DNA of 64,000 bases from Hexactinellida sp. DTS-2022 (GCA_028753945.1 JAPNXP010000018.1:2729643-2793642); one strand, 5' to 3'. Shown: positions 11,385 through 23,110, counted from the first letter of the stretch. Numbers and translations: made by a program. The notes: generated by a model from the sequence alone, not told the origin.

Positions 11385-11843
11385 CAGGGGTGGTAAATCT
11401 GCTGTTAACAGCCATTTTGGCTGTTTGCTGTTAACAACTAACAATTTGCTGTTAATAGCCAAGAATTCGTCTCCAATTGGCATTAAACCTTAACTGCATT
11501 TAAGTCGCCTTTAAGTTGTTAATTAACGCCAATTTAAGCTGTTAACAGCCAATGTGAGCTGTTAACAGCCCATTTTGAGCTGTTAACTGCCAATTCAAGC
11601 TGTTCAAATTCAATAATTGTATCAGTAAAAATTAAGTAAATGGACAAGCAAATAAAGTTATACTCAAAAATGTTTAAATTCGAATTGTATATCGTATTTA
11701 CATAACAGTGAAATTTGAAACTAAATGATTATATAATAATATTTCAATTATTGCATTGGTCAGCATCTAGCTGTTAACAGTTTCGATTTTCATTTGCTGT
11801 TAACAGCCAGTGGCTGTTAACAGCTTGGCTGTTTCCATCCCTG
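11385..11843. mobile_element. hAT-type MITE with GCTGTTAACAGC palindromes
   Basis: TIRs CAGGGGTGG and CCATCCCTG. Flanks TTGGTGTA and TTAGTGCA match at 6 of 8. About ten GCTGTTAACAGC-like palindromes lie near the ends. It abuts the right end of the Tc1-type MITE. Confidence 0.8.
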
Positions 11844-11989
11844 TTAGTGCATATGGAAGATGTAGCATCAACCCAGCAGTATTTCCGTTATCTACTTCCT
11901 GTGTATATACCCCTTACAAGCCTATAATGAGTATTTCGTAAAGGATTCTTTAATTATTCATATGTATTCGTATAAGCAGCTGGAATTCT

Positions 11990-13080
11990 AAAACTAATGA
12001 ATAGTGAAGATATTGTCTTGAATTTAGATGCGACTGGTTCTCTTATTTCTAAACCCCCTTCCTGTCCTAAGAAAATATATTACTATGCCCTTACAATACA
12101 ACACCCGGGGGTTTCCACCAGTCCCATTCAATTTGCTGAAATGATTAGTAGCGACATAGCACAGCTGAGATCTCACAATTTCTGAATAAATAGTGTTTGA
12201 GTGTAAATTATTTAACACAATGGAGTTAAAAATTAAGAAAGTTGAGATATATTTTAGTTGGGCTAAGAATCACTAAGATACACAGTACATGTTTAGCGTT
12301 TAACAAATTTTCTATCTTAAATTATCTCCGATATTGTTTGGAATTTATGGCTAATAATGAGAACTTAGTTGATAATATTATATCAGTCCTCCATCTATGC
12401 TCGGCTCAAATCATGAGGAGAAATAGTTATAATTTAAATAAGAAATTTAAATTAGAAAAGGCTGTAAAAAGAATAATATTGCATGTATTTGGTCGTATGG
12501 TTAGTGTAGACAAATTAATGAAATTAATCAATTTTTTGAGTTACTTTGTTATATTTTGTGTAGTAATAAGCAAACTAGTGTTTATTGCAATAAATTAAAG
12601 CAACTAGAAGAATGTATTAAGGCGGAGATTAATGTTAGTAATGATGCCCCCAATGAATTCGAGGATGAGACTGAAGTTAAGAGTAATCCGCTAACTTACA
12701 GAGAGAAATACCCTTTTAGCAGACATTTTGAAATTATTTATCGATTACTTTAGTCTCAATAAAAGAATTCGAAAGTACTTCGCAAATTGATCCTAGTGTA
12801 TATTTTAATCCCCAGAAAGGCAGAAACACAGCATATATAATGCAGAGACCGGGATACGAGCTGCTGATTTCATTAGAACATTTTATAATAATATATACGA
12901 TAGGATCGCGGCGTTTAAATTTGCTTTTACCCCACTGGCTCATAAAGTATTTAAAGTTAAGAATAGATTACGCGTGCAGAATAAAGAGGAGTGGTCTAGA
13001 TGTAAGAAGAGTAAATTTGTTATACTAAAGTAACTAAACCAACTGTTGATAAAGTTAGTACGATATTTACGAATTTCAAG
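11990..13080 (+). pseudogene. NOF-like MULE transposase fragments (DATGS)
   Basis: 11997-12182 reads VLNLDATGSLISKPP, KKIYYYALTIQHPG and FAEMISSD. The L-D-A-T-G-S strand followed by a Y-Y-A-L-x-I/V-Q-H-P strand and AE(F/M) is the first catalytic block of NOF/FB-like Mutator transposases. 12290-12560 continues with FNKFSILNYLRY and SVLHLCSAQIMRR, matching the block ending in HLCSAH in that family. 12650-13030 gives KSNPLTYREKYPF and then ADFIRTFYNNIYDRIAAFK. Several stops and shifts separate these. Relic. Confidence 0.6.
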
Positions 13081-13169
13081 TCTAGTAATAAATTATTAAT
13101 GTAGAAAATTTAAGTAAACGTTCATCAAACACGGAGGTAGCTGCTATTTGTGAAGAAAATCCAGTCGAT

Positions 13170-13809
13170 GTTGCTACAGTTTGTGATGGTAATTTGAGTG
13201 CAGGTGAAGTTGAAATAATTAGTGATTCAGATTTATTAGAAATGGCTACCATGGAATATAAGTTACCGGTATTCCAACCACTTATATATCGGGGACAGAA
13301 GTTATGTGAAGATTTACAACTACAGTTGTCGGATTCTACAAATTCCATAAGAGATAATATCCCAGCTAATTCTAATTTAAAAGAATATGTTCCTTCGAAG
13401 TGTTTGCGAATTCCTGGAGATGAAAATTGTTTATTTGCATCATTATCATACTGGTTGACAGGTTAGATTGATAGTTTTAATTTAGTACGGTTGAAAGTTG
13501 TAGAGAATTTTATTGTCAATAAATTTCCGAAGAGTGTAATTAACTATTGTAATGTGGCACTATGTAGTGAATATCAAGAGGAATTCTACGTGGGCTACTG
13601 ATGTGGAGTTATTTGCTATGGCCTTATTACTACAGACGGATATTTGGGTATTTAGTTCAGACATAGGTAACAAGTGGATGGTATTGTCTGGTAGAGGGGT
13701 TAAACTAGTTGATACTTTGGAATCTCCCCAAGGAAATAATGCAGGCTCTATCTATATTGATCATAATGGAGTACATTATGGTGGATTTAATATCTATTTA
13801 ATTAGATAA
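13170..13809 (+). pseudogene. OTU-type cysteine protease domain, broken
   Basis: 13360-13466 reads KEYVPSKCLRIPGDENCLF and ASLSYWLTG; the G-D-x-N-C-L-F box carries the catalytic Asp and Cys of OTU deubiquitinases. After a TAG it continues IDSFNLVRLKVVENFIVNK, then, shifted, WATDVELFAMALLLQTDIWV and IYIDHNGVHYGGFNIY, where the histidine of the last block is the expected catalytic His. So Cys-box, helix and His-box are all present but spread over two frames with stops. OTU domains are often carried by animal transposons; the DATGS fragments just upstream on the same strand fit that. Confidence 0.75.
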
Positions 13810-14183
13810 TTAAAGAAAATGTTAATTCTCTTATCTTATTAGAAGAAGATTGAATTTTGTCAATTAACTTGATAGTGTATACGTGTAAATTTTAGATTAT
13901 TTCTGGGAATTGTAGCATAAGTGCAGTGACGTAATATCTCATGAAATTGAAGCTGTAGAAATTTTTTGAGAAGACCAGTTAATTCTAAAGGGGCGATAAC
14001 CCATAAGCAAATAATACATTATATAGCTCAAAGCTGCCTATGCAACCAAATTGCCATTTTGTGTCACTGTGAACTTTCAGTTAGTACGAATATACTACTA
14101 TACTAGTATTAAAAACTGCCTTAAATACACTTTTTCAGCATTGAGAGGCCTTCAATATCACATAATCAGACAATGATATTCGG

Positions 14184-14389
14184 ACCACACTGGCGGCGCG
14201 AGGGGGGCCAGCCGCCCCCCCCCCCAGATTTTTCGTCGGAAATCCAGTGTTTACATAAGTGGAGGGGCGGAAATGCAGTGTTTACATAAGAAAAGCGGCC
14301 GTTCCCAAGGAAGGAAGTCGGGGAATTATCATTACAACTGTATGACCGCCCCCCCCCCCCCAGAGGTTGCGTCGCTGGCGCCGCCCCTG
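14184..14389. mobile_element. hAT-type MITE with C-runs
   Basis: Ends CACTGGCGGCGCGAG and CGCTGGCGCCGCCCCTG. TATTCGG flanks both sides (14177-14183 and 14390-14396), with three extra bases at the left end. Confidence 0.75.
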
Positions 14390-14735
14390 TATTCGGTTTA
14401 CCTAAGTTCGAATTATGAAGTTGATTTACTATTAATAATTAACTCCATACATCCCATTCCAAATTGATTCCAATGAACATCTGTTATTGAAAATATTTTG
14501 AACGATGTATATTCAAATAAATATCCCGATGATTAAATTGATTCCGTTTGTATAATCTATAGGGAACAGATTTTCTTTGAATGAGCACAAAAATTAGTTA
14601 CATAATTTCTAACAAATATTAATATTTTCCACTGATATAAGCCCACATTACCATTTATTATACAAGAGGAACGTGGAAGGAACAGGGGCGTAGGAAAGGG
14701 GGGGGGGGGGCCGCGGTCCGTCACCCCCAATACTA

Positions 14736-14997
14736 TAGTCAACTCACGTTTACCCAAGTCAGATATAACGAAGTACCTGCTTATAACGAAGTCGTTCAAT
14801 GTTTCGGAAATACTTCTATTTAACTATCTTATAACATTATTAAAACTTCGTTTACAACGAAATGGATATAACGAAACTCATATAGCCTACAAGTTATTGA
14901 CTTTACTCCGTTAATAACTAATTCTGCATGAAACGATTTCCGGTTATAACGAATGAAACTACGTTCTCTAGCACTTCATAATATCAAGAGTTGACAG
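14736..14997. mobile_element. pogo/Tigger-like MITE, nested
   Basis: Ends TAGTCAACTC and GAGTTGACAG next to TA. The interior repeats TATAACGAA words typical of subterminal repeats. The left boundary is uncertain by a few bases. Confidence 0.65.
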
Positions 14998-15082
14998 TAT
15001 ATGATAAATTCTTTATCGGTATGTGCATGTCGGGTGATGATTTTGAATACCTCTAATGACTCAACCAATTAGAATTGAAGCC

Positions 15083-15357
15083 CAAAGATTGGCACAGTTA
15101 ATCAAAAATGTTAACTTCATTAATCGTTAATCCGTTAACCAAAAAAACTGCTGTATACTAGTATAAGAAACAACATTATACTAGATGGTTCGATGGTTTT
15201 CACTTTAGCATTGAGGAGCCTTGCCCAATATATAGGGGCCTTACCGGACTTGTAACTGAAGTTAATTAGTCCGTTAATAATGTTCAAAGTCAACTTAGAA
15301 GTTAAATTGTTAATGCAAATTTAACTTCGTTAATTAACGATTTAGTGCCCAGCTTGG
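15083..15357. mobile_element. hAT-type MITE, nested
   Basis: Perfect 8-bp duplication TTGAAGCC (15075-15082 and 15358-15365). Imperfect TIRs CAAAGATTGGCAC and GTGCCCAGCTTGG match at 10 of 13. Confidence 0.8.
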
Positions 15358-15694
15358 TTGAAGCCACGGACTTGTTAATTGTTAAATATACAAAGTGTTG
15401 AACCGATAATATAGATTTGGGGATATTGGTTGCTTTGGAATTGCCAAACAATTTGTGGTGGCAAATGAAAGATTTATTATATTGATCATTTCTAATTTAC
15501 ATTTTCTTTTTTGTGTGTTGGTTAAATTATTGCAAAAAGCATATCTTAAATCTTATTTCGAGAGCCTTAAGAAAAATTAAAAATTCGAAGAATATTTAGC
15601 AAAAAGAGACGGGAGTAATATTGTTGATTATTTTGCGGCCCCCCAAAGCACAATAATGTTCCTACGCCGCTGGGAAGGAACACTTAAGCCACAT

Positions 15695-15851
15695 CATGGA
15701 TATTGGATTAAAATGCCTCAAAATCACAATGTTATGATATCTATAACTATAGCAAGGTACTGAAAGTCATAACAGAGTAGTGAATCAGCCGTTACTACGG
15801 TGCAATAAATATATTTTGTTGTCCAAATACTTTTGGTCGGTTAGTCTACAT
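15695..15851. mobile_element. Truncated Tc1-type MITE (third copy)
   Basis: Ends in CCAAATACTTTTGGTCGGTT and is preceded by a diverged version of the right half of the 10822/36991 family (ATATCTATAA..., GAGTAGT...AGCCGTTA). The left half is missing. Confidence 0.65.
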
Positions 15852-17364
15852 TCTAGAATGCGTTTATTCCCACGAGCCCTTTGTTCGTTCGTGTTAGACT
15901 ACACAACACAATTAACGGCCGCTTCGGGGCATTACCTTGCTCAAAAATTACTCTAATAAATAATTTAAACCTGTGACTTGTAAATTACATCTAAATAATT
16001 CACTTCAGGTCAGTGGCGGTCGCAGGATAATAACATTGATAGTAATATTGTGCATACTTATGCATTTTACGTAGCTATAATAATACGTCACCAATAGAAC
16101 TAAACTAATGGATGCCAAACTGGTTATTCAAAGTAATCAATTTACGAAAAAATATAGGTGAAGATTAAATCACAAAACTTCAATTGTTACAATGAGGCAA
16201 CAGTAAGGAGTAACATTATATTAATGCCTGACGCAGAATAAATGTGAAAATTATAAAATTGGAGACATGCAATAATTTAGCGTTTATTATGTGATTTTCT
16301 TTATCAACTGAATCATTAATTTGTATGCTAAATCAATTAGTTTTAGTTCCTATGTGACATCATAAGCCCTTAGATCGTTTTATGCGTCTCATTTTAAAAA
16401 GTGGAAGAATCGAATAAACGGAGTTATTCCCAATATGTGCTTTCACAGGACATTGCGAGCCAACATTTATTGGCGCGGCATACTGACGTCACCATATTAT
16501 TATTAACAGACATGAATCTTTAATACTTTATACGCGCTTTTACTCTATGTGTTAAGTTACTCAACTAAGGGAAATACAAAAAGATTACATAATACTAATA
16601 AAATTTTACAGTCTGTATTGAAGTGTAGTAAGAGTGGTTACTTGCTAAATAATCTAATGGTTACAAATACGATATATTATAATGTTAACGAACAGTTTGG
16701 AGGTGGTCAGCACCAATGCCACACCTGTAGCAGTTGTGTCTACCAATACCATTATGCCTCTCCTATAGTTGTCGGTGACTTAAATATGTCCCCAATATTT
16801 GTGTGGTCACCAAATTATTGGTGCGGCCATAGCCGCATCTGCTCCTACGCCACTGTTTATGACGTCACATTCCCGTTACTTTGTTTAGAAAACTAATATA
16901 TCCTAGTATGCATGTAAATAACCCCTCCATACAAATTTTCAGACTTCTAGAGCTTATGGTCTTTCCTATTAATTCTGGACAAACACACATACAAATCTAG
17001 AACAATTGTGTTTTTAATATATAGATTGGTCCAAGATTTAATTGTGCGGTCTGGACCTGCTTGAATGACGGTCTGGCTCGCAATTAATTGTGAAATCGCT
17101 GAGTCCCACCACTACAAATGATTGTTCCATGCCGCAACACTTCTGAAATGGTTTAACGCCATACGTAGTGGAGATAACTTGACGAAAAATCGAAAACAAG
17201 ATTTCTGCTTACAGATTTCTATCATGAAGGTGCCATCAAATAGCATATAAAATAGTACCACAAAGAAAATGCTATTGGTACAGCTGTAATTTTTATCATT
17301 AAGATAGTATTTCAAATAAATTTAATCAACAAAAACTGTAATTAATCGGTATACCAGACATCTC
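15852..17364. other. No gene recognised; single MITE ends
   Basis: A hAT-like left end (CAGTGGCGGTCGCAGG, 16013) and a hAT-like right end (CTCCTACGCCACTG, ending 16856) are present but do not pair convincingly. The open frame at 16549-16896 has no family features. Confidence 0.4.
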
Positions 17365-17543
17365 CAGTGTTTCATCCAGACATTTAGGCAAGGGGGGCAA
17401 AGTAGAGTTTTGGGAATGTGAGGGGGGGCGGTTTCAGCTTTGATCAATGTATTTTTTCAAATCCCAAGGGGGGCACATAGGATCCAAGGGGGAGCAAATG
17501 CCTCCCCTCGCCCCCCCCCCCCCCCCCCCTAAATGAAACCCTG
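17365..17543. mobile_element. hAT-like MITE with G/C runs
   Basis: Ends CAGTGTTTCAT and ATGAAACCCTG. The directly flanking bases share only ATCTC (5 bp). Lies just downstream of the UBR4-like stop codon. Confidence 0.65.
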
Positions 17544-17691
17544 ATCTCACAAATAATATTACCCATTTTCTTGTTAATGAACATATTGGAATTACTACTA
17601 ATGATATACAACAATAATTGACACAATTTAAATAACACATAAATGAAATTTTTACAATAATTGTTTGAGAATAGGATAGTTTAGTATTAAT

Positions 17692-17977
17692 TTATTGATC
17701 TTCTGTAGGAGCTGCAAGACATTTTGATAAAAATTCATCTGAGGTTTCATTTACTTTAAGAATACCAATTACGTCACAATATTCAGCGAAGGAATCAGTA
17801 GGGAAAAGTTCTTCCTCATAATAATCCATTAGTTTTTCAAATTTTAAGAGTATATCTCTATCACTTGTTTTATAATTTTGTATTATACTTGAAAGCATTT
17901 CTTCCTGATTAAGAGCATCAAAATACTTTAGAATTTGGTGAATTTTGTCAACTAGTGCATATACTACCAGATAAGGC
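17692..17977 (-). CDS. UBR4: UBR4-like E3 ubiquitin ligase, last coding exon
   Basis: UBR4 is a giant E3 ligase that recognises N-degrons and takes part in protein quality control. This terminal exon follows a TTTTTAG acceptor and reads PYLVVYALVDKIHQILKYF, then LMDYYEEELFPTDSFAEYCD and VIGILKVNETSDEFLSKCL, ending EDQ-stop (17692-17694). The E-E-x-x-P-x-x-(S/T)F-x-E-(Y/F)-x-D-V-x-G-(I/L)L pattern with D/E-x-F-L shortly before the C-terminus is the very end of animal UBR4. It joins the previous exon at phase 2 (AA|G = Lys). The TAA overlaps an AATAAA hexamer, though that need not be the poly(A) signal used. No transposon interrupts it. Confidence 0.85.
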
Positions 17978-18457
17978 CTAAAAATAATTATAGATTGTTC
18001 AATACATTTTTAATAATAACAAAATATCAACTTATTTCCATGAATAAAACGACTCCATTGTGGGGTTAGAAACTAAACACTCCTATCTTGAATAGAACAT
18101 GAGGGAAACTAATTTAATGGTAGCCAGTAGGTAATTATAATTGCCAGAAATGGATGTAATAAAACAGTTATGGATCGTGAATTTTACTAGAGCTTCCCAT
18201 AAACTAGAATCTAAACTGTGAAGAAATGCAGAGCGATATTCGAGTAATTATGGATTACATAAGGTCAATAAAGAATCTATAATAAGTATTCACAAATAAG
18301 CTCGACCCACACCTTAAAAACGACAATCCAGAATATTCATTAGTTCGTTGTTGTGCATATTTGGAATGGTCTATAGGTTGGGTATATTCACAGCAAGTTT
18401 CATCCGGAAATTCAAAATACTTTAGAAAATGAAACACCATGCGCATGCGGCATAATT

Positions 18458-18777
18458 CATACCTGCCAACCGATTTGAGTCATATCTCTGTATGGAGCTC
18501 CAATTTCCCCCTGTACATTGGTAAAAATCCCTGTACACCCGAAATTACTTTGTCTCGCTCATGTAGAGAAACACTATATGCTTGAATAGGAATTGTTACT
18601 TTAACAAATGCTACATTTTGAGAGTATAGACATTTTTAGGTGCATTTTTTAGGTTTATTCATTAATTTTGTCCCGACTTAAAATCACTGTAAAAATGAAA
18701 TAATTCCCTGTACAGAACAGCAGAATGGCTAAAATCCCTGTACTGTACAGGGAATCCCTGTACGGTTGGCAGGTATG
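18458..18777. mobile_element. hAT-like MITE with CCCTGTAC repeats
   Basis: TIRs CATACCTGCCAACC and GGTTGGCAGGTATG. The word CCCTGTAC recurs near both ends. Target duplication is weak (GCATAATT / GCCATTTA). Confidence 0.75.
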
Positions 18778-18803
18778 GCCATTTACGTTATACAAAAATT
18801 TGT

Positions 18804-19363
18804 GGGGCCCGTATTCACTAAGATTACTTAGTACTAAAGTAATAAGTATATAAAGTACTAAGTTCGAAATATTGTTGTACTTAAGCAATAATTAACTAAG
18901 TCGTCTTAAGTACGAAAATGAATTATATTTATTGAATTATATTTAAAAGCATAGTATATTAGTGTATGGAATGCCATTGTAATAGCTTGCTGTATTCTTT
19001 TAACTTTAAAAAGAATATTCTCTTTGAAGTTCCTGCGATTTGCAAGCTTGAGAAAAAATCGAAACTATTAGAAAACAACACCAATAGTAATAAATGTTGA
19101 AAATGGAATCATAAACTTCCCCTGAAGTAAAGCAAGTACTACTAGAAATCTAATACAATATTCTAATTAAACACCAACGTCTAAAGAGTCAATAAAAGAA
19201 AATTCTTACAAGTTAAGTCAAATTAGTAGGTTACTTAAGTTTTGTACTTAAGTTAAACTTAATTAAGTACACACTTAAATCTTAGTGAATATGACTTAAG
19301 TACATACTTAGTACTTAAGTACATACTTAAGTAAGTACTTAACTTCTTAGCGAATACGGCCCC
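18804..19363. mobile_element. Harbinger-type MITE, ACTTAAGT-rich
   Basis: Ends GGGGCCCGTATTCACTAAG and CTTAGCGAATACGGCCCC. The interior consists of ACTTAAGT/AGTACTTA words near both ends. The ends resemble those of the Harbinger element at 47784-53036 (GGGCCTTATTCACTAA). Confidence 0.75.
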
Positions 19364-19439
19364 AGATTTTCTTCAATAAAAGTCAACCTAGTCCAACATG
19401 CGCAGGTCTAGGAAAAAATTATTTTATGAATTTGATGAT

Positions 19440-19860
19440 TTCAGTGACAGTACATATTGGATATAGTGATAATGGTGGGGACATCTGATTTGTGGCCAAA
19501 TTATCACTATATCCAATATATCACTATACCCATTATATCACTATATCCAATATATCACTATACCCATTATATCACTATATCCACTGCATCACCGCATCTA
19601 ATATATGACTGCATGCATTGTCAATACTTCTGAAAAGAATAATCAAATTCCTTATCAAATTCAAATGATAACGATATTTATACTGTAAATATGAAATTAT
19701 GGGGTCCAAGGAAGGTCAAAAATCCAATATTCTTGTGTAATCTGTACACAAATTATCACTATATCCAATAATGATATCACTATAACCAATAAAAATTTGC
19801 ATGGGATTTGCTCGGGGACGCACTTAAAGCTGCAAAATTATCACTATATCCAATATCACT
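19440..19860. repeat. Tandem TATCACTATATCCAA repeats
   Basis: 19500-19580 has units alternating TATCACTATATCCAATA and TATCACTATACCCATTA. Scattered single units continue to 19860. Simple local expansion; no coding frame. Confidence 0.8.
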
Positions 19861-19984
19861 ATATATTATGTACAGTATATTGTAGTAATTGTGATACAAA
19901 CTGTACTAGGTTTAGACGGTTCTGAAACTTTTTAAAATAGTTGTAATTCATGGAATTAGAAAAATTAAATAATAATAATTCAAA

Positions 19985-20100
19985 AAAATCCAAAATTGCA
20001 GCTGTGCCGACGCATGTTCCTTTGTTGGCACTATATTTTGGTGGTGGTTTATTGATAGTGCCTCCAAAGGAACATGCTGTCGGCATAGCTGCAATATTAG
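19985..20100. repeat. Long hairpin (inverted repeat), copy 1
   Basis: Arms read GCAGCTGTGCCGACGCATGT and ACATGCTGTCGGCATAGCTG, with CCTTTG/CAAAGG continuing the stem; about 45 bp per arm. A related copy is at 22605-22725. It is the core of a longer dispersed repeat (about 19940-20830). Confidence 0.85.
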
Positions 20101-20830
20101 ATTTTCTTCGACATATCATCATCACTATGAAGGTGTTAAATGATTTCAGAAAGGTGTTTCAGAGGGCAACGACCCTTAGAGTGGTGCAAGTGTACATCTA
20201 GCTCGCTTCACTTTAGAGATATTTAAGTTTCAGTAGAATATAATAGGTGATGACTCAGCATTTCCATGTGCCTGTTGGGTCATCACCCAACACCAACCTA
20301 CCCAATTGAATTATGTAATTCATAAAATTGTTAAAACACATTTTTTGAGATGACATCATCACCTCAAGTTGTCAAGACCCATTTGTAGAGGTGTTACGGG
20401 ACATAAGGATCAATTTGATAAATTGGAAGTTTGTTTTTATCTTACATCATTTCTGAGATTAGTGAAATTTAGTTAATTAGTATAAATATTTAATTTATTA
20501 ATTTATTATTTATATTATATACAGCAAAATAAATTAAGTTCAATTATTTGCAATAATTATTAATCTAAATTGAATTTCACTATATATATTTGAATTTAGC
20601 GCACTCGATAACCCCAATAATCTAATTTGAACCGTTTCTATAAGTTGTACATTAATTATGTCAGTGTATCCATTGTGCAAGAATATTCTCGCAGAATTAA
20701 ATATAATTACATAATCTGTCGTTGTTATGGAATGTAAATCTTAGTTTTCATTTATAACACAAGTGGAATTAATATAATTATCACAAGTTGAAACAATAGA
20801 ATTATATTTAACACTTTCAATTGAACTGAA
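20101..20830. repeat. Body of dispersed repeat shared with 22726-23110
   Basis: Matching words in the same order in both places (GTTTAATTTTT-type AT blocks, CAAGTTGAAACAATAG, AACAAAGAAATTT). No gene. Confidence 0.5.
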
Positions 20831-21090
20831 GTGTTAGTTAACAAAGGAAATTTGCAACTCAATTGTAACACAAACAAAACACAATTTTAAAATTCGTGCA
20901 CTGTGAAAAGGTGTAGAATTATATTCTCTATTGAATGCATATAAATTGAATATTCGGGCACTATATATTATTGCTATTGGAACATTAAACAGGAGTAAAA
21001 TGTGTCCAAAATAATGTATTAAAAAATCCTGTCCCCATGTGCACATCTGTAACCTATGAGACACGTATTCCTGAAAACTTGGGCTCTTAG

Positions 21091-21529
21091 CAGTGGTGTT
21101 TTGCGAAAAAAAGAAATGGGGGACCGCTCCCTTTTCAAATTTAGCATTTTCTTAGAAAACATAGGTGAAAACGGCCCCCAATAATGAAGTGGGGGCCCAT
21201 GTACATGCCATAAGTTCATGCCAAAGCCAAAATCTAGGAACTTTGTTCATGATATCTCAACACTGCTCAAATTTCACAAATATACTATTATAGGATGATT
21301 GGAAATTTAGAAATCTTCAAAAAATCATCGTAAATCTGTTATAATAAATCCATAGAGAACTATAATGATATTAAATGAGGGTAGGTTAATATGGCGATTT
21401 TTTTTTTTAACTTTATGTTACATTCTATAGATAATTGATAGGAAGGAGCGCCCCCCCTTCGATATAAGAGCCCCTCCTAGCGAAATAAGTAGGGTGGCGA
21501 ACCCCCCCCCCCAAAAAAAAACATCACTG
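21091..21529. mobile_element. hAT-type MITE
   Basis: TIRs CAGTGGTGTTTTGCG and AACATCACTG. Flanks GCTCTTAG and GCTCTTTG match at 7 of 8. Contains long C and A runs near the right end. Confidence 0.85.
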
Positions 21530-21579
21530 GCTCTTTGTTAATAAACTCTGTTCTGTGGAGAGGATACGGAAGGATAATA

Positions 21580-21850
21580 ATAATAATAACTAACCAAGGC
21601 AGTAAGATTAGAACTGGGCCACAATACTATAGTATAGTCGGCACAGTAATAACAAACCAAGGCAGTAAGATTAGAACTGGGCCACTATACTATAGTATAG
21701 TCGGCACAGTAATAATATAATAATAATAAAGACAGTATGATTAGAACTGGGCCACTAACTATAGTATAGTCGGCACTGTAAAAATAATATAGGCAGTGAT
21801 TTCAATACTGAGGCACTATACTAAAGTATAGTCGGCACATTAATAACTGT
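21580..21850. repeat. Four tandem units with CTATAGTATAGTCGGCAC
   Basis: Each unit of about 65 bp reads GGCAGT..., ACTGGGCCACTATACTATAG, then TATAGTCGGCACAGTAATAA. Each contains the palindrome ACTATACTATAGTATAGT. Single units recur at 23407-23465 and, split by a hAT, at 53136-53945. Confidence 0.85.
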
Positions 21851-22162
21851 TTTGACTTTGAAGATCTATAAAATCTTAGTAAGCTTATGAAATGATATAA
21901 AGCTAGTACAAGTTTTAGATAAGTAAATATAATGAATAAACATGGCATAATCAGCACTTAAACTTCTGTAATTTTCTTAAGAACTGCGCACATATTTTCA
22001 GTCAGGTATAGGAATTAAATATTACGAAATATCTAACTATATTCAATCACTCGAGCGAATATTATTCGAATTCCATTTTATTGCGTATTTGTTATCAGCA
22101 TAGATAAGGCTAAAACTGATATATGTATGGATTTGATTGGGATTTATTTCTGAAGATGTGGG

Positions 22163-22320
22163 CATGCGCGGCGCCAGGTTTTTCGAACTGGGGGGCAGAG
22201 GGAGGGGCAACCTATTTTCAGGGGGGAAGCTTTTCCATCTGTCAGATTTTATCTGAAAACAATGGAGCTACGATGAACTTGTCTTACTTGCAAACTATCA
22301 AGGGATATATGGACTAAAAT
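22163..22320. mobile_element. hAT-type MITE 'B', second copy
   Basis: Reverse complement of the outer element at 6923-7467 but without the nested insertion: CATGCGCGGCGCCAGG end, a G-run, and GGAGCTACGATGAACTTGTC. Confidence 0.75.
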
Positions 22321-22604
22321 CTTTTGGACTAAAATTTCTAAAATTTTAGACATTCGAGCATCTAGAAATGTGTCCAGGGGAATGAGTCAGGCATTATCAT
22401 TGGCGAATTTATCACATATGATTTTAACTTGAGAATACACTAAAATCCTGTCCACCTCTGGCTTCGCGCCTGGGTTTGGGTCGAGCCTTGCGTATACATA
22501 GCCTAAAGTATGTATAACAATACGCATACTACATTCATTGGACAACTAACAAATAAAGGAGACATACTGAAAAGTTTCAATGAGTAACAGAAAATTACAT
22601 AATT

Positions 22605-23110
22605 AAAAAATCAAAAATTGAAGCTGTGCCGACGGATTTCCCTTAAGAGGCTCAATATTTTGGTGGTTGGTTAATTTAATAGTGCCTCCAAAGAAATGCT
22701 GTCTGCACAGCTGCAATTTTGGATTTTTTTCGCCATATCATGAACACCTTAAGCGTTTAGACCCATTTATCAAGTTGCTACGTGACAAAGGTACGATTAA
22801 TGAATTTGTAGTTTATTCCTATATTAAACCATCTTGAGTTTAATGCCATTCATTAATTATGCATTGATAATAAATTATATTATTAGTTAATTATTTTAGC
22901 AATGTTATCCACAGTTAGTTGAGTTAAGTGAACAAATTCCTTACATTATTTAATTTAAATTAATCAATTGTGGAGTAATACTACATTTAAATAGAAGCCA
23001 GCTAGAATTTATAAGCAATATATTTATCGCAAGTTGAAACAATAGTGAAAGATTCAACAAGTTAAACAATGGAATTAGATTTAACAGTTTTATTGAAATT
23101 TAAGTGAGAG
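22605..23110. repeat. Long hairpin plus body, copy 2
   Basis: Arms GAAGCTGTGCCGACGGAT and CTGTCTGCACAGCTGCAA flank a loop with GGTGGTTGG. The downstream body matches that after copy 1. Confidence 0.7.

Larger units (their letters stand above)
14683..15672. mobile_element. hAT-type element holding two further elements
   Basis: TIRs CAGGGGCGTAGGAA and TTCCTACGCCGCTG. Perfect 8-bp duplication GGAAGGAA (14675-14682 and 15673-15680). Two smaller elements (14736-14997 and 15083-15357) lie inside. No transposase could be read in the remaining sequence. Confidence 0.9.

Noticed and set aside
12840-13028. 62-codon frame as a small gene
   Set aside because: Overlaps the better-supported transposase-like reading ADFIRTFYNNIYD in another frame of the same strand.
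16013-16856. Possible hAT element between CAGTGGCGGTCGCAGG and TCCTACGCCACTG
   Set aside because: The ends agree only in CAGTGGCG and the flanks do not match; they are probably single ends of different elements.
21535-21720. Frame with repeated TNQGSKIRTGP peptide
   Set aside because: Translation of the tandem non-coding unit; not a protein repeat.
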